37,344 nt of DNA from an uncultured Candidatus Melainabacteria bacterium (GTDB lineage Bacteria > Cyanobacteriota > Vampirovibrionia > Gastranaerophilales > Gastranaerophilaceae), in the NCBI GenBank assembly GCA_934757245.1, contig CAKVLH010000016.1, forward strand, positions 1 through 37,344, read 5' to 3'. The notes under the pieces were generated by a model. The model was not told the DNA's origin and did not search any database. It saw nothing but the letters and a program-made list of their open reading frames with translations. A program made the translations under genes and the position numbers. Numbering within the stretch: position 1 is the first letter of the stretch; each line of letters begins with the position of its first letter. This document shows, in pieces, positions 7,598 through 14,504 of this stretch.

Positions 7598-9223
7598 ATG
7601 TCTACTTTTGGTGATTACAAATCATATAAAAAATATGAACCTGCTTATGCAAACTGGAAAAATAAGCGTGATATTCAAGAATCAAAGCGCATGGCATACT
7701 TAAAGCAAAATCCAAACGAAATGTCAAAAGAAGACATACAACGTGGGCAGGCACTTGTTCGTGCGATTGATATTATGGATGAATATTCACAGAAACGCGC
7801 ACAAGATGTAGAAGTTGCAACTCAATCTGTTGTCTCAATGGCGCTAGAATTTATGATATTTGCCGGCATGGGGTTAGGTGCACTTGTTGGTAAATTAAAA
7901 CCTGTTAATAATTTGATTTCCAAGCATATAAAAAATAAAAAACATGCATCCTTTTTAAGTACGATTATTCCTGTTGCTATTGGTGGTGCATTAGGTACAA
8001 TTGCATCCTTCCCTTTACAGGCTTGGGGTGCGAAAGCAGAAGTTTCGGCATCAAGACGCGGACGTTTTGAAGCAATGCGTAACGAATTAAAAAATCCGAA
8101 TGGATTTGCGGTTCTTACTGATGAACAAATTGCAGAAGCTCGTAAAAACTCAAAAGACATTGTTCTAGATGAAGACAAGAAAACAAATAAAATGACCGCC
8201 AAGCTTTCAGAAGCTTTTGGTATTGGAACGCTAAAATCTATGGCGCTGGATGGCGGTGAATATAAAAAGCAAAGAAAAGCGTTTGAACTCGAACTTGCCA
8301 GTGATAATGCTCATATAAATGATAAAATGAGCCCAAAAGACATTGAAAAGGCTAAAAAAGACCAGCAACTTTTAACAAAACTTGTAGAAAAAATTGATAT
8401 TGCATCACAAGATTATGCAGAAAATGCTGAACTTGCAGCAGGTACGTTTGTAACCGGTGTAATGGCATTATCATTCTTAGGCGATTTAGCGGTATCTAAG
8501 TTGATGAAAATGTGTAAAGTGCAATCTGCGCAAAAGATTTCTGTAGCGACAAAAATTGCAGGATTAGTTGCTTCCATAGGTGCTGCGATTTGGACTTCTC
8601 AAATTACTAAACAAGCTTCAAGAGTGGGCAGGTACAAAGTTAAACAAGAATTAATGCAAAATCCGGAAGCATTCGTCTATGTTGATGATAAAAAAGCTAA
8701 CGAAGTAAAAGATTTTGAAATTAATACAACCAAAAAGCAAAGCTTGATTGAATTCTTAAAATCTGCTTATAAAAATAATAAGGAATACGAAAAACATCAA
8801 AAAGCAACTGCAAAAGACGAAAAACGTTTTTATAAAGCAATTGAAGATTTGGAACTTAGTGAAGAACAAATAAAAGATGCAAAACAATTACAAAAGAATG
8901 CATTTAGAACATTTAATAAAGTCGATGATAATTCACAAAAATATTCTGAAAGCGTAGAAGCTCTCGGTCAAGCAAGCATGTTCCCAATTAATTTGATTTG
9001 TACAGGTATTGGTATGGCAATTGGAATACCATTATTATTAAAGAAATCAAAAACTTCTTTGCAGGAAGCTGAGAAGTTTGCAAAATACTTCGGGATTACG
9101 CTATTAAGCTCTATGCCGGCAGTTTTAGCCAATGCATATATTACTAAACAACAAAAGAAAGCTTCTCGAGTTGCGGACATGCTTGCTATAAATGAAATGC
9201 AAGATTACCGTAACTTTAAGTAG
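7598..9223 (+). CDS. Unknown membrane protein with three internal repeats
   Basis: A 541-residue protein of no family I recognise. I take the ATG at 7598, which has AGAAGGA at good spacing; an upstream ATG at 7532 has none. It contains three repeats at about residues 56-172, 262-362 and 436-540. Each has a helical D..SQ.YAE-like segment, two hydrophobic helices, and then a basic motif: KAEVSASRRGRFEAM with LKNPNGF, ITKQASRVGRYKVKQ with LMQNPEAF, and ITKQQKKASRVADML. The N-terminus (ESKRMAYLKQNPNEM) looks like the tail of a fourth unit. Six membrane helices are predicted by eye. No signal peptide. Charged soluble linkers of 70-90 residues separate the repeats. Function unknown. Confidence 0.85.
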   Translation: MSTFGDYKSYKKYEPAYANWKNKRDIQESKRMAYLKQNPNEMSKEDIQRGQALVRAIDIMDEYSQKRAQDVEVATQSVVSMALEFMIFAGMGLGALVGKLKPVNNLISKHIKNKKHASFLSTIIPVAIGGALGTIASFPLQAWGAKAEVSASRRGRFEAMRNELKNPNGFAVLTDEQIAEARKNSKDIVLDEDKKTNKMTAKLSEAFGIGTLKSMALDGGEYKKQRKAFELELASDNAHINDKMSPKDIEKAKKDQQLLTKLVEKIDIASQDYAENAELAAGTFVTGVMALSFLGDLAVSKLMKMCKVQSAQKISVATKIAGLVASIGAAIWTSQITKQASRVGRYKVKQELMQNPEAFVYVDDKKANEVKDFEINTTKKQSLIEFLKSAYKNNKEYEKHQKATAKDEKRFYKAIEDLELSEEQIKDAKQLQKNAFRTFNKVDDNSQKYSESVEALGQASMFPINLICTGIGMAIGIPLLLKKSKTSLQEAEKFAKYFGITLLSSMPAVLANAYITKQQKKASRVADMLAINEMQDYRNFK

Positions 9224-9225
9224 AT

Positions 9226-9252
9226 TTGTTAAAAACTTTTTCGTACTATAAT
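9226..9252 (+). promoter_or_regulatory. Promoter of the kdsC-like gene
   Basis: TTGTTA at 9226-9231 and a perfect TATAAT at 9247-9252, spacing 15, lie just past the stop of the previous gene and 28 bases before the kdsC start. The kdsC-like gene therefore probably has its own promoter. Confidence 0.5.
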
Positions 9253-9279
9253 AAATATAGAATTTATAAGGAGCGAGAT

Positions 9280-9816
9280 ATGGCAAAATTAGATGCGTTA
9301 GAAGCTGCAAAAAAAATTAAAATGCTTGTGTTTGATTGTGATGGCGTTATGACTGACGGAAGTGTTACTTATGATGAAAATGGTGTTGAGTATAAGACAT
9401 TTAATGTTAAAGACGGGCATGGAATAGTAAGAATGAATAAATCCGGTTTTATTACTGCAATTATTACTGCAAGAAATAACGGAACTGTTGCGCATAGAGC
9501 AAAAAATCTTAATTTTACAGAAGTTTATCAAGGTAGGCAGTACAAGCTTCCTGCGCTAGAAGAACTTATGGAAAAATATAATTTGAGCTATGAAAATGTT
9601 TCTTACATGGGTGATGATTTGCCGGATGTTTGCATTTTGGAAAAAGTCGGTTTAGCTTGTTGTCCGGCAGACGCGGTTAAAGAAGTCCAAGAAATTTGTA
9701 ATTTTAAGTCCTCTATTAATGGCGGACGTGGTGCAGTTCGTGAGCTTTGCGACTTTATACTTGACGCTCAAGGTATTGAGAAACAATACATTGTTTCTGA
9801 AGGTGCCGGCAGATAA
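9280..9816 (+). CDS. kdsC: KdsC-type 3-deoxy-D-manno-octulosonate-8-phosphate phosphatase
   Basis: A 178-residue HAD-superfamily phosphatase without a cap domain, predicted to hydrolyse Kdo-8-phosphate to Kdo in lipopolysaccharide core synthesis. The nucleophile motif is FDCDGVMTDG (Asp19, Asp21), followed by the KdsC-typical FNVKDGHGI, then ITAR, Lys89 (GRQYKLPALEE) and the acidic GDDLPD (112-117). Length and motifs fit KdsC; a related N-acylneuraminate-type enzyme (fused CMP-NeuNAc synthetase family) is the main alternative. AAGGAGCG precedes the chosen ATG; an upstream in-frame start at 9226 would overlap the promoter. Presence of KdsC suggests a diderm with Kdo-containing LPS. Confidence 0.88.
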   Translation: MAKLDALEAAKKIKMLVFDCDGVMTDGSVTYDENGVEYKTFNVKDGHGIVRMNKSGFITAIITARNNGTVAHRAKNLNFTEVYQGRQYKLPALEELMEKYNLSYENVSYMGDDLPDVCILEKVGLACCPADAVKEVQEICNFKSSINGGRGAVRELCDFILDAQGIEKQYIVSEGAGR

Positions 9817-9818
9817 AA

Positions 9819-10418
9819 TTAGTAGGTAGTTCTTCTTAAAATAACTTCAGACTTTGTGTTATATAAATTATGTTTGTACCAAACTCCTTCAAAATCGCCT
9901 TTAGGAGTAAATAGATACTGGCAATCTTTTGATACAAAATAGATTGCGCTAACAGGAGTGCCTGTAATCTTGTATTGGATTGAATAATATGGGTAATCCG
10001 GATATTCACCATACATAAAATCGACGTACTTTAAGTGTCCCAGTGCATCATAATAATATGCTTTTGAAACATCTTTTTTATCTTGTAAAGCATACATATA
10101 AAGGCTCTTAAGTCGTTTGAAATAAAAAGCTGAAATGTTATTGCCTTTATATTCTTTGTAGCCGGCAGAAGCGGCCATATAGTTCTCGAGATAATTTTTA
10201 TCTTTTAGTCTGTCTTTAAATTGAGAACGAAAATCTTTTTGTTTTACAACCGGATTTTCAAAAATAATATCTTTTACTTCGGAAATGATGGCTTCTTTCT
10301 CAACTTCGGATTTGTTAATCCAATCATAAGTTATATCCGCAATATAGATGTCATTGTAATTTGCAAATGCTGCAGTTTGAGTTAACAGTAAAATTGTAAA
10401 AAAGATTTTCTTGAACAT
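9819..10418 (-). CDS. Hypothetical secreted protein
   Basis: A 199-residue protein that starts with a clear Sec signal peptide (MFKKIFFTILLLTQTAAFA, cleavage expected after AFA). The mature part begins NYNDIYIADITYDWINKSEV and is rich in Tyr and Lys. The C-terminal half has a pattern of short beta-strand-like segments (YYYDALGHLKYVDFMYG, YYSIQYKITG). No cysteine pair or lipobox; probably periplasmic. I chose the internal ATG because GGAGAAAATT precedes it; a start four codons earlier is possible. The gene converges with kdsC with a 2-base gap and no terminator. Family unknown. Confidence 0.8.
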   Translation of the reverse strand: MFKKIFFTILLLTQTAAFANYNDIYIADITYDWINKSEVEKEAIISEVKDIIFENPVVKQKDFRSQFKDRLKDKNYLENYMAASAGYKEYKGNNISAFYFKRLKSLYMYALQDKKDVSKAYYYDALGHLKYVDFMYGEYPDYPYYSIQYKITGTPVSAIYFVSKDCQYLFTPKGDFEGVWYKHNLYNTKSEVILRRTTY

Positions 10419-10580
10419 AATTTTCTCCAACTATAAGTATACAAAAAATTTGATACTACGTCTAGGTTGAATGCTGATTTAATTTTGTTACGATACATTG
10501 CAAAATTTGAAAAATTTTAAACTCTTTGTTACAATTCTTAATAAAACAAGTCAAAAAAGGCAATTTTTTATGAGTTAAAT

Positions 10581-10598
10581 ACTTTATATATACATAAG
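10581..10598 (+). promoter_or_regulatory. Promoter-like motif ACTTTATATATACATAAG
   Basis: This 18-mer matches 30041-30058 at 16 of 18 positions; related forms occur at 7568-7585 and, on the minus strand, at 20420-20439. It sits 31 bases before a small ORF. A TTGTTACAA word lies about 50 bases further upstream (10529-10537), as TGTAACAA does before the 30041 copy. Probably a strong -10 region or a regulator site (inference). The surrounding gap 10419-10628 shows nothing else. Confidence 0.4.
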
Positions 10599-10628
10599 AG
10601 ATATTTAAACATAAGAGAGGCATAAGAA

Positions 10629-10799
10629 ATGACAACTGAACAAAAGAGATTTACAGTAATTACTAATAAAGAATTTGTTAATCACAATGAGGAACGACAT
10701 CGAACTTATCAGACAAACCCATTAAAAGAAAAGTTGATGAAGTTCACAAACGAAGAAGCAGGAAAGAAATTTGGAATTGAAGACTTGCTAAAATGGTAA
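10629..10799 (+). CDS. Small basic protein, 56 residues
   Basis: ATG at 10629 with AGAGAGG eight bases upstream, ending in TAA at 10797-10799. The product begins MTTEQKRFTVITNKEF and ends KKFGIEDLLKW; it is polar and basic with no hydrophobic segment. The good ribosome-binding site and the promoter-like motif upstream argue that it is translated. It precedes the 168-residue gene by 91 bases and may be in the same operon. No family recognised. Confidence 0.55.
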   Translation: MTTEQKRFTVITNKEFVNHNEERHRTYQTNPLKEKLMKFTNEEAGKKFGIEDLLKW

Positions 10800-10890
10800 A
10801 AGTTGTTGGTGCAAAACACACTGCACAACAGAACCTAAGCGAAAGTGGCTAAGCGGAAAAGGAAAAAGAAAAACAGAGGAAATGGTTTAA

Positions 10891-11397
10891 ATGTACCAGA
10901 TTAAAAACAGAATATACCCCGACTTTGATAAAACACAAAAAAGCGGGGTATGTAATTATTTAAGGGCGTTAGTGAAACAGAATTTAGGTTTAACTTATTC
11001 AGATATATTGGATAAGTTTCTTGAGGATGAAAAATATTATCTTGCGCAACACGCATCACGATTTCCATTTTTGGAAAAAGTGATTGATGATAGGGATTTT
11101 TTGCATGATACAGAAGAATATATCAAAGAGTGCATTAAATATTATGAGTATAAAGAACGTCAACGCCCAATAATTGAAGCTAACAAAGAATTTGAACGCA
11201 AGAAACGTAAATTTTTGCAGGAAGTAAAGATGTCAAAAGAAAAACCTACAAAAAAACAACTTTACTATTATGATAGATTATGTAAAAAATATTCTATAGA
11301 AAAAAAGAATGTGGAAGAGCTGTCTAAGCTTGATATAAGAGATGAGATTGAGAGAATTTTAAATGAACATTCAGACGATTACAAAAACCTTGATTGA
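10891..11397 (+). CDS. Hypothetical helical protein upstream of prmC
   Basis: A 168-residue, highly charged, mostly helical protein. The middle (YKERQRPIIEANKEFERKKR) looks like a coiled coil. The C-terminal part, KEKPTKKQLYYYDRLCKKYS, resembles the small P(T/S)xKQ...L motif found in several DNA- or nucleotide-associated helical domains, but I cannot assign a family. It overlaps the start of prmC by 35 bases, so the two are translationally linked. The ribosome-binding site (AGAGGAAATGG) is moderate. Confidence 0.75.
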   Translation: MYQIKNRIYPDFDKTQKSGVCNYLRALVKQNLGLTYSDILDKFLEDEKYYLAQHASRFPFLEKVIDDRDFLHDTEEYIKECIKYYEYKERQRPIIEANKEFERKKRKFLQEVKMSKEKPTKKQLYYYDRLCKKYSIEKKNVEELSKLDIRDEIERILNEHSDDYKNLD

Positions 11398-12187
11398 TGC
11401 CGGAATTGAGCCAAATGAGGCAAAAAGAGAAATAAAAATGTTGCTTGAATATTTTTGCAATTATACAGAACTTGATAAGTGCAAAGGCGTTGAATTAACT
11501 GACGAACAATTAGAAATTCTTAATGAAAAAGTAGAAAAACGTGCAAATACAAGATTACCTATTCAATATATTATTGGTGAAGCGTATTTTATGGGTGATT
11601 TTTTTAAAGTTACGCCGGACGTTCTTATTCCACGCGATGAAACTGAAATTCTGGTAACAAAAGCGATTGAATTAATTAAACAAAATAGTTTTGAAAATGC
11701 TTTGGATATCGGCACAGGTTCCGGTTGCATTGCTTGTACAATCGCAAAAAAAACTAAGGCTACTGTTTTAGGAGTTGATATATCTTCTGATGCTCTAAGA
11801 ATCGCGCTTGATAATGTAACAAGATTAGGTATTAACAATCGAGCGGTTTTTAGAAAATCTGATTTATTTTCGAAAGTGCGTGATGAAGAAAAATTTGATA
11901 TGATAATTTCAAATCCACCTTATATTCCACTTGGAACAATACTTTCAGATGAAGTTAATTATGAACCGCAAATTGCTTTATTTGCGGATGAAAATGGCTT
12001 AAGATTTTATAGAGAAATTGTTGCTCATGCGCCGGAATATTTAAAACCAAACGGTTATCTACTGTTTGAGCTTGGCATTGGCGAATCTGAATCAGTAAAA
12101 GAATTTATGGAAAAAGATTTTACGGATATTGCTGTAGAAAAAGATTTGGCGGGTATTGATAGAATAATTTACGGCAGATTGAAGTAA
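11363..12187 (+). CDS. prmC: Release factor glutamine N5-methyltransferase PrmC (HemK)
   Basis: PrmC methylates the GGQ glutamine of peptide release factors RF1 and RF2 with S-adenosylmethionine. The 274-residue length is normal. Features: an N-terminal helical domain, LIPRDETE (88-95, usually IPRPETE; Asp replaces Pro), the SAM-binding loop ALDIGTGSGCIA (113-124), the acidic VLGVDISSDAL, and the catalytic NPPY (184-187) that holds the glutamine amide. The C-terminal GIDRIIYGRLK is typical. The start overlaps the preceding gene by 35 bases; GAGAG upstream supports it. prmC often pairs with prfA, which is not visible here. Confidence 0.93.
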   Translation: MNIQTITKTLIDAGIEPNEAKREIKMLLEYFCNYTELDKCKGVELTDEQLEILNEKVEKRANTRLPIQYIIGEAYFMGDFFKVTPDVLIPRDETEILVTKAIELIKQNSFENALDIGTGSGCIACTIAKKTKATVLGVDISSDALRIALDNVTRLGINNRAVFRKSDLFSKVRDEEKFDMIISNPPYIPLGTILSDEVNYEPQIALFADENGLRFYREIVAHAPEYLKPNGYLLFELGIGESESVKEFMEKDFTDIAVEKDLAGIDRIIYGRLK

Positions 12188-12262
12188 TTTTGAATAAATG
12201 TTTGACTTATGGATTATTTTATATTAAGATAAATTCTGTTGATGTTTGTGTCAACGAAAGCG

Positions 12263-12297
12263 AAATGACAACTAAATAATCTGCTTGCCCTTGTGGC
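12263..12297 (+). repeat. Partial copy of the tRNA-Leu promoter region and 5' end
   Basis: These 35 bases match 12379-12413 with three mismatches. The copy includes the first 11 bases of the tRNA (GCCCTTGTGGC) and the AT-rich sequence before it, then diverges. It is a remnant of a duplicated tRNA gene or of a recombination event at its 5' end. Confidence 0.8.
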
Positions 12298-12345
12298 ACT
12301 CTGCCGAACAAAAGTTGACTAAATGTCAAGTTTTGTGAGAGGGGA

Positions 12346-12372
12346 GGTAGACTAGTCTACCGATTCCACCGC
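12346..12372. repeat. Palindrome plus inverted copy of the tRNA-Leu D-arm
   Basis: GGTAGACTAGTCTACC (12346-12361) is a perfect 16-base palindrome. It runs into GTCTACCGATTCCACCGC (12355-12372), which is the reverse complement, with 2 of 18 mismatches, of the tRNA D-arm segment at 12409-12426. A primary transcript could pair these. Confidence 0.8.
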
Positions 12373-12402
12373 AGAGGAAAATGACAGTTAAATAATCCGC
12401 TT

Positions 12403-12489
12403 GCCCTTGTGGCGGAATCGGTAGACGCGTTGGACTTAAAATCCAATCGGGGTTCACCCTCGGTGCCAGTTCAAGTCTGGCCAAGGGCA
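12403..12489 (+). tRNA. tRNA-Leu (anticodon UAA)
   Basis: The acceptor stem GCCCTTG pairs with CAAGGGC, with discriminator A at 12489. The D-arm is TGGCGGAATCGGTAGACGC, typical of leucine tRNAs. The anticodon stem TTGGA/TCCAA encloses CTTAAAA, giving anticodon TAA, which reads UUA. The long variable arm (CGGGG, loop TTCA, CCCTCG) is the class II hallmark. The T-arm is GCCAG-TTCAAGT-CTGGC. CCA is not encoded. Confidence 0.97.
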
Positions 12490-12493
12490 ATTT

Positions 12494-12527
12494 AAAAAAA
12501 GACTTTCCATTTTGGGAAGTCTTTTTT
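12494..12527 (+). terminator. Terminator of tRNA-Leu
   Basis: AAAAAAAGACTTTCC pairs with GGGAAGTCTTTTTT around a short loop, ending in six T. It begins five bases after the tRNA 3' end. Confidence 0.9.
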
Positions 12528-12552
12528 GTGTTGTTTTATATACTAATGCAAA

Positions 12553-12580
12553 TTGTAAATTCTTAAAAACATGATATAAT
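12553..12580 (+). promoter_or_regulatory. Promoter of the EF-hand gene
   Basis: TTGTAA (12553-12558), 16-base spacer, then TATAAT (12575-12580) preceded by TGA, giving an extended -10. It lies 69 bases before the chosen start. Confidence 0.55.
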
Positions 12581-12648
12581 AAGAATATCTAGGATGATAT
12601 TTGTGTTCGCGTAAATACAAAGGTGTACAATTAAAAGGATTTAATATT

Positions 12649-13260
12649 ATGCAAAACAACATCTCCAATAATGCCGGTTTTGGTTTGCAATCAAATTTTC
12701 TAAAAACGAATAATGTAAACATCAATAAAGTGCATTCTAAATCTGGTTCGGCATATTATGCCAAAAAAGGTGAACCTATGTATATGAAGGAAATGGACGC
12801 TGATGAAGACGGCGTTGTTTCGTTTGAAGAATTTAGAGATTACTGCGATGAAAAAGGTATTTCAGTTGCAGAAAGAATTAAAATGACGCAATTGGCATCA
12901 TCGTATCGTACTATGCAAGCTCAAAAGAATGCATCTGAGAAAGTAAAAAAAGAAAGTCAAACTGAAAAACAGACAGAAACTGATAATAAATCAGGAAACG
13001 AAGATTCTGCTGTTTATGCAAAACGTGGCGACGGCAAGTATGATGAGCTTATGGATGCAAATAATGATGATAAAATAACTTACAAAGAGTATATAGAATA
13101 TTGTAGAGAACATTCAAAACCGCAAGAAGAAAAGGCTAACACAAAAGCTGAAACAACTGAAGACGGCGAGTTTAAGACAACAAGTTCCGGCAAGGCAATA
13201 AATGCGTATGCCCAACAAGAATTTCAGCCTGCTGAAGGCAAAGTTGATGATGAAGGTTAG
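12649..13260 (+). CDS. EF-hand protein with two calcium-binding loops
   Basis: A 203-residue soluble protein. Two units of about 36 residues recur: AYYAKKGEPMYMKEM followed by loop DADEDGVVSFEE (50-61) and FRDYCDEKG, and AVYAKRGDGKYDELM followed by loop DANNDDKITYKE (136-147) and YIEYCREHS. Loop 1 is a perfect EF-hand; loop 2 has Asp for the usual Gly at position 6 but keeps D1, N3, D5 and E12. A third AYA motif (NAYAQQEFQP) near the C-terminus looks like the start of a missing third unit. The linker is Lys/Glu/Thr-rich and probably disordered. No signal peptide. AAAAGGAT precedes the ATG at 12649; an upstream in-frame start at 12601 (GTG) is less likely. Probably a calcium-binding or scaffold protein (inference). 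Confidence 0.85.
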   Translation: MQNNISNNAGFGLQSNFLKTNNVNINKVHSKSGSAYYAKKGEPMYMKEMDADEDGVVSFEEFRDYCDEKGISVAERIKMTQLASSYRTMQAQKNASEKVKKESQTEKQTETDNKSGNEDSAVYAKRGDGKYDELMDANNDDKITYKEYIEYCREHSKPQEEKANTKAETTEDGEFKTTSSGKAINAYAQQEFQPAEGKVDDEG

Positions 13261-13309
13261 TTTTATTTAATTTTGCATGAAAATGCGGAACTTTCGCCCC
13301 TTTACTTTA

Positions 13310-13342
13310 CTCCTGTTCATGGTAGCATGGTTTCATAAGGAG
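13310..13342 (+). promoter_or_regulatory. Possible hairpin masking the rpsF ribosome-binding site
   Basis: CTCCT at 13310-13314 can pair with AGGAG at 13338-13342, the Shine-Dalgarno of rpsF, around an inner CATG/CATG stem with loop GTAG. S6-S18 is known to repress its own operon by binding a leader hairpin in many bacteria; I do not see the full published motif, so this is only a candidate. Confidence 0.3.
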
Positions 13343-13352
13343 AAATATTATT

Positions 13353-13655
13353 ATGAAAAATTATGAATTATTAGCGGTTTTGAAACCAAGTCTTGATTCA
13401 GAAGAATTAGATAAAGTTGTGGATAAAATTTCTGAAGAAATTAAATCTTACCAAGGTTCTGTTGCTTCTGTTGACAAAATGGGACGCAAAAAATTAGCTT
13501 ACGATGTACAAGGATACAGAGATGGTTTCTTCACAACTATGGTTGTATCACTTCCTGCTGAATCTATCGTTGAATTCAAGAAAAACTTGAAGCTTAACGA
13601 AAATGTTTTAAGATTCATGTTTATGGAAGTTGCTAAGAAAGCACAAACAGTTTAA
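13353..13655 (+). CDS. rpsF: 30S ribosomal protein bS6
   Basis: A 100-residue S6 protein, which pairs with S18 on the platform of the small subunit. Diagnostic segments are YELLAVLKPSLDSEEL at the start, the central GRKKLAYDVQGYRDGFF (the usual G.RKLAY.I....G.Y motif) and LKLNENVLRFMFMEV. It has no glutamate-rich tail. Strong AAGGAG site. First gene of rpsF-ssb-rpsR; 14 bases separate it from ssb. Confidence 0.96.
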   Translation: MKNYELLAVLKPSLDSEELDKVVDKISEEIKSYQGSVASVDKMGRKKLAYDVQGYRDGFFTTMVVSLPAESIVEFKKNLKLNENVLRFMFMEVAKKAQTV

Positions 13656-13669
13656 TTTAAGAGGTAATT

Positions 13670-14068
13670 ATGGCATTCGCAAAAGCAGTTGTTACAGGCA
13701 CAGTATTTAGAGCTCCGGAAAAACGTTTTACACAAAACAATGTTCCGGTATCATCATTTGTTCTAAATATTGGTGAAAAAGAAGAAATGCTAATCAGAGT
13801 TATCGCAGGTCGTACAGCTCTTGATGAAGTTGTTTCTGGTATTTCACAAAATGATAGAGTTCTTGTGGAAGGCGCACTTCAAATTACAACTGTAAAAAAT
13901 GACAGCGGTGCTGAAAGAAGAATTTTCGAAATCGACGCAAGTACAATTGAAATGATGGGTGGCTCAGTTCCGGCTTCATCAGCTTCAAATAGTGGCGAAG
14001 ATATCGTTAAATTCTCTCAAGAAGAATTCTCTGATGAGCTAATCGGAGAAGACGAAATTCCATTCTAG
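13670..14068 (+). CDS. ssb: Single-stranded DNA-binding protein
   Basis: A 132-residue OB-fold protein that coats single-stranded DNA in replication and repair. The N-terminal VVTGTVFRAPEKRFTQNNVP and the VLVEGALQI segment are SSB-like, although the tetramer core is divergent (no aromatic-rich WFN motif). The C-terminal tip DEIPF matches the DDDIPF peptide that recruits partner proteins. Its place between rpsF and rpsR is the classic arrangement. AAGAGGTAATT precedes the ATG. Confidence 0.92.
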   Translation: MAFAKAVVTGTVFRAPEKRFTQNNVPVSSFVLNIGEKEEMLIRVIAGRTALDEVVSGISQNDRVLVEGALQITTVKNDSGAERRIFEIDASTIEMMGGSVPASSASNSGEDIVKFSQEEFSDELIGEDEIPF

Positions 14069-14158
14069 GTGCTACGCACGTAGGCATTGGGTCGGCTTTC
14101 ACAAGTTGATAGTGGAAAGTTGAAAATTGAAAGTTATTTAATAACAACAAATAGAAAA
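14069..14158 (+). repeat. CTACGCACGTAG repeat inserted between ssb and rpsR
   Basis: Directly after the ssb stop comes GTGCTACGCACGTAGGCATT, the same 5' boundary as the repeats at 30220-30666. A hairpin follows (CTTTCAC / GTGGAAAG), then GAAAATTGAAAG words of the 5932 and 37100 family. The element separates rpsR from the usual close spacing and ends just before its start region. Confidence 0.8.
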
Positions 14159-14182
14159 ATGGCTAGAAAGGCAAATAAAACA

Positions 14183-14416
14183 ATGGCAAAACAAGATGCA
14201 CAAGATAGAAAAAAACGTAAGACTTGCTCATTCTGTGCAGATCACGTAGAATCTATCGATTACAAAGATGCAGCAAAATTGAAAAGATACTTAACTGAAG
14301 CAGGAAAAATTATTCCTCGTAGAGTAACAGGCAACTGTGCTAAACATCAAAGAATGATTACAACTGCTATTAAAAGAGCTAGAGAAGCTGCAATCATCAA
14401 TTATGTATTTGACTAA
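14183..14416 (+). CDS. rpsR: 30S ribosomal protein bS18
   Basis: S18 binds S6 and 16S rRNA. The sequence [20 protein letters not shown], then [20 protein letters not shown] and [14 protein letters not shown], is diagnostic. A CxxC motif is present (TCSFC), with a further Cys in GNCAKH, so this is the zinc-type C+ form. I choose 14183 (77 residues), which has AGAAAGG 11 bases upstream; an ATG at 14159 adds eight residues but lacks a ribosome-binding site. The repeat inserted just upstream may have altered the original leader. Confidence 0.94.
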   Translation: MAKQDAQDRKKRKTCSFCADHVESIDYKDAAKLKRYLTEAGKIIPRRVTGNCAKHQRMITTAIKRAREAAIINYVFD

Positions 14417-14443
14417 TTTAAAAAAGTCAGTATAATTATTTTA

Positions 14444-14474
14444 AAGGAATGGCGGATTTATTTTGCCATTCCTT
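14444..14474 (+). terminator. Hairpin after rpsR
   Basis: AAGGAATGGC and GCCATTCCTT form a perfect 10-bp stem 28 bases past rpsR. The T run is short (GTTTAAC), so termination may be partial, allowing read-through into the next small gene. Confidence 0.55.
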
Positions 14475-14504
14475 GTTTAACACTATAGTAAGAAGGATTA
14501 AACT

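Noticed and set aside
10793..10852. A 19-codon frame (MVKVVGAKHTAQQNLSESG) overlapping the end of the 56-residue ORF
   Set aside because: Too short to judge, and its start lies inside the previous ORF with no separate ribosome-binding site.
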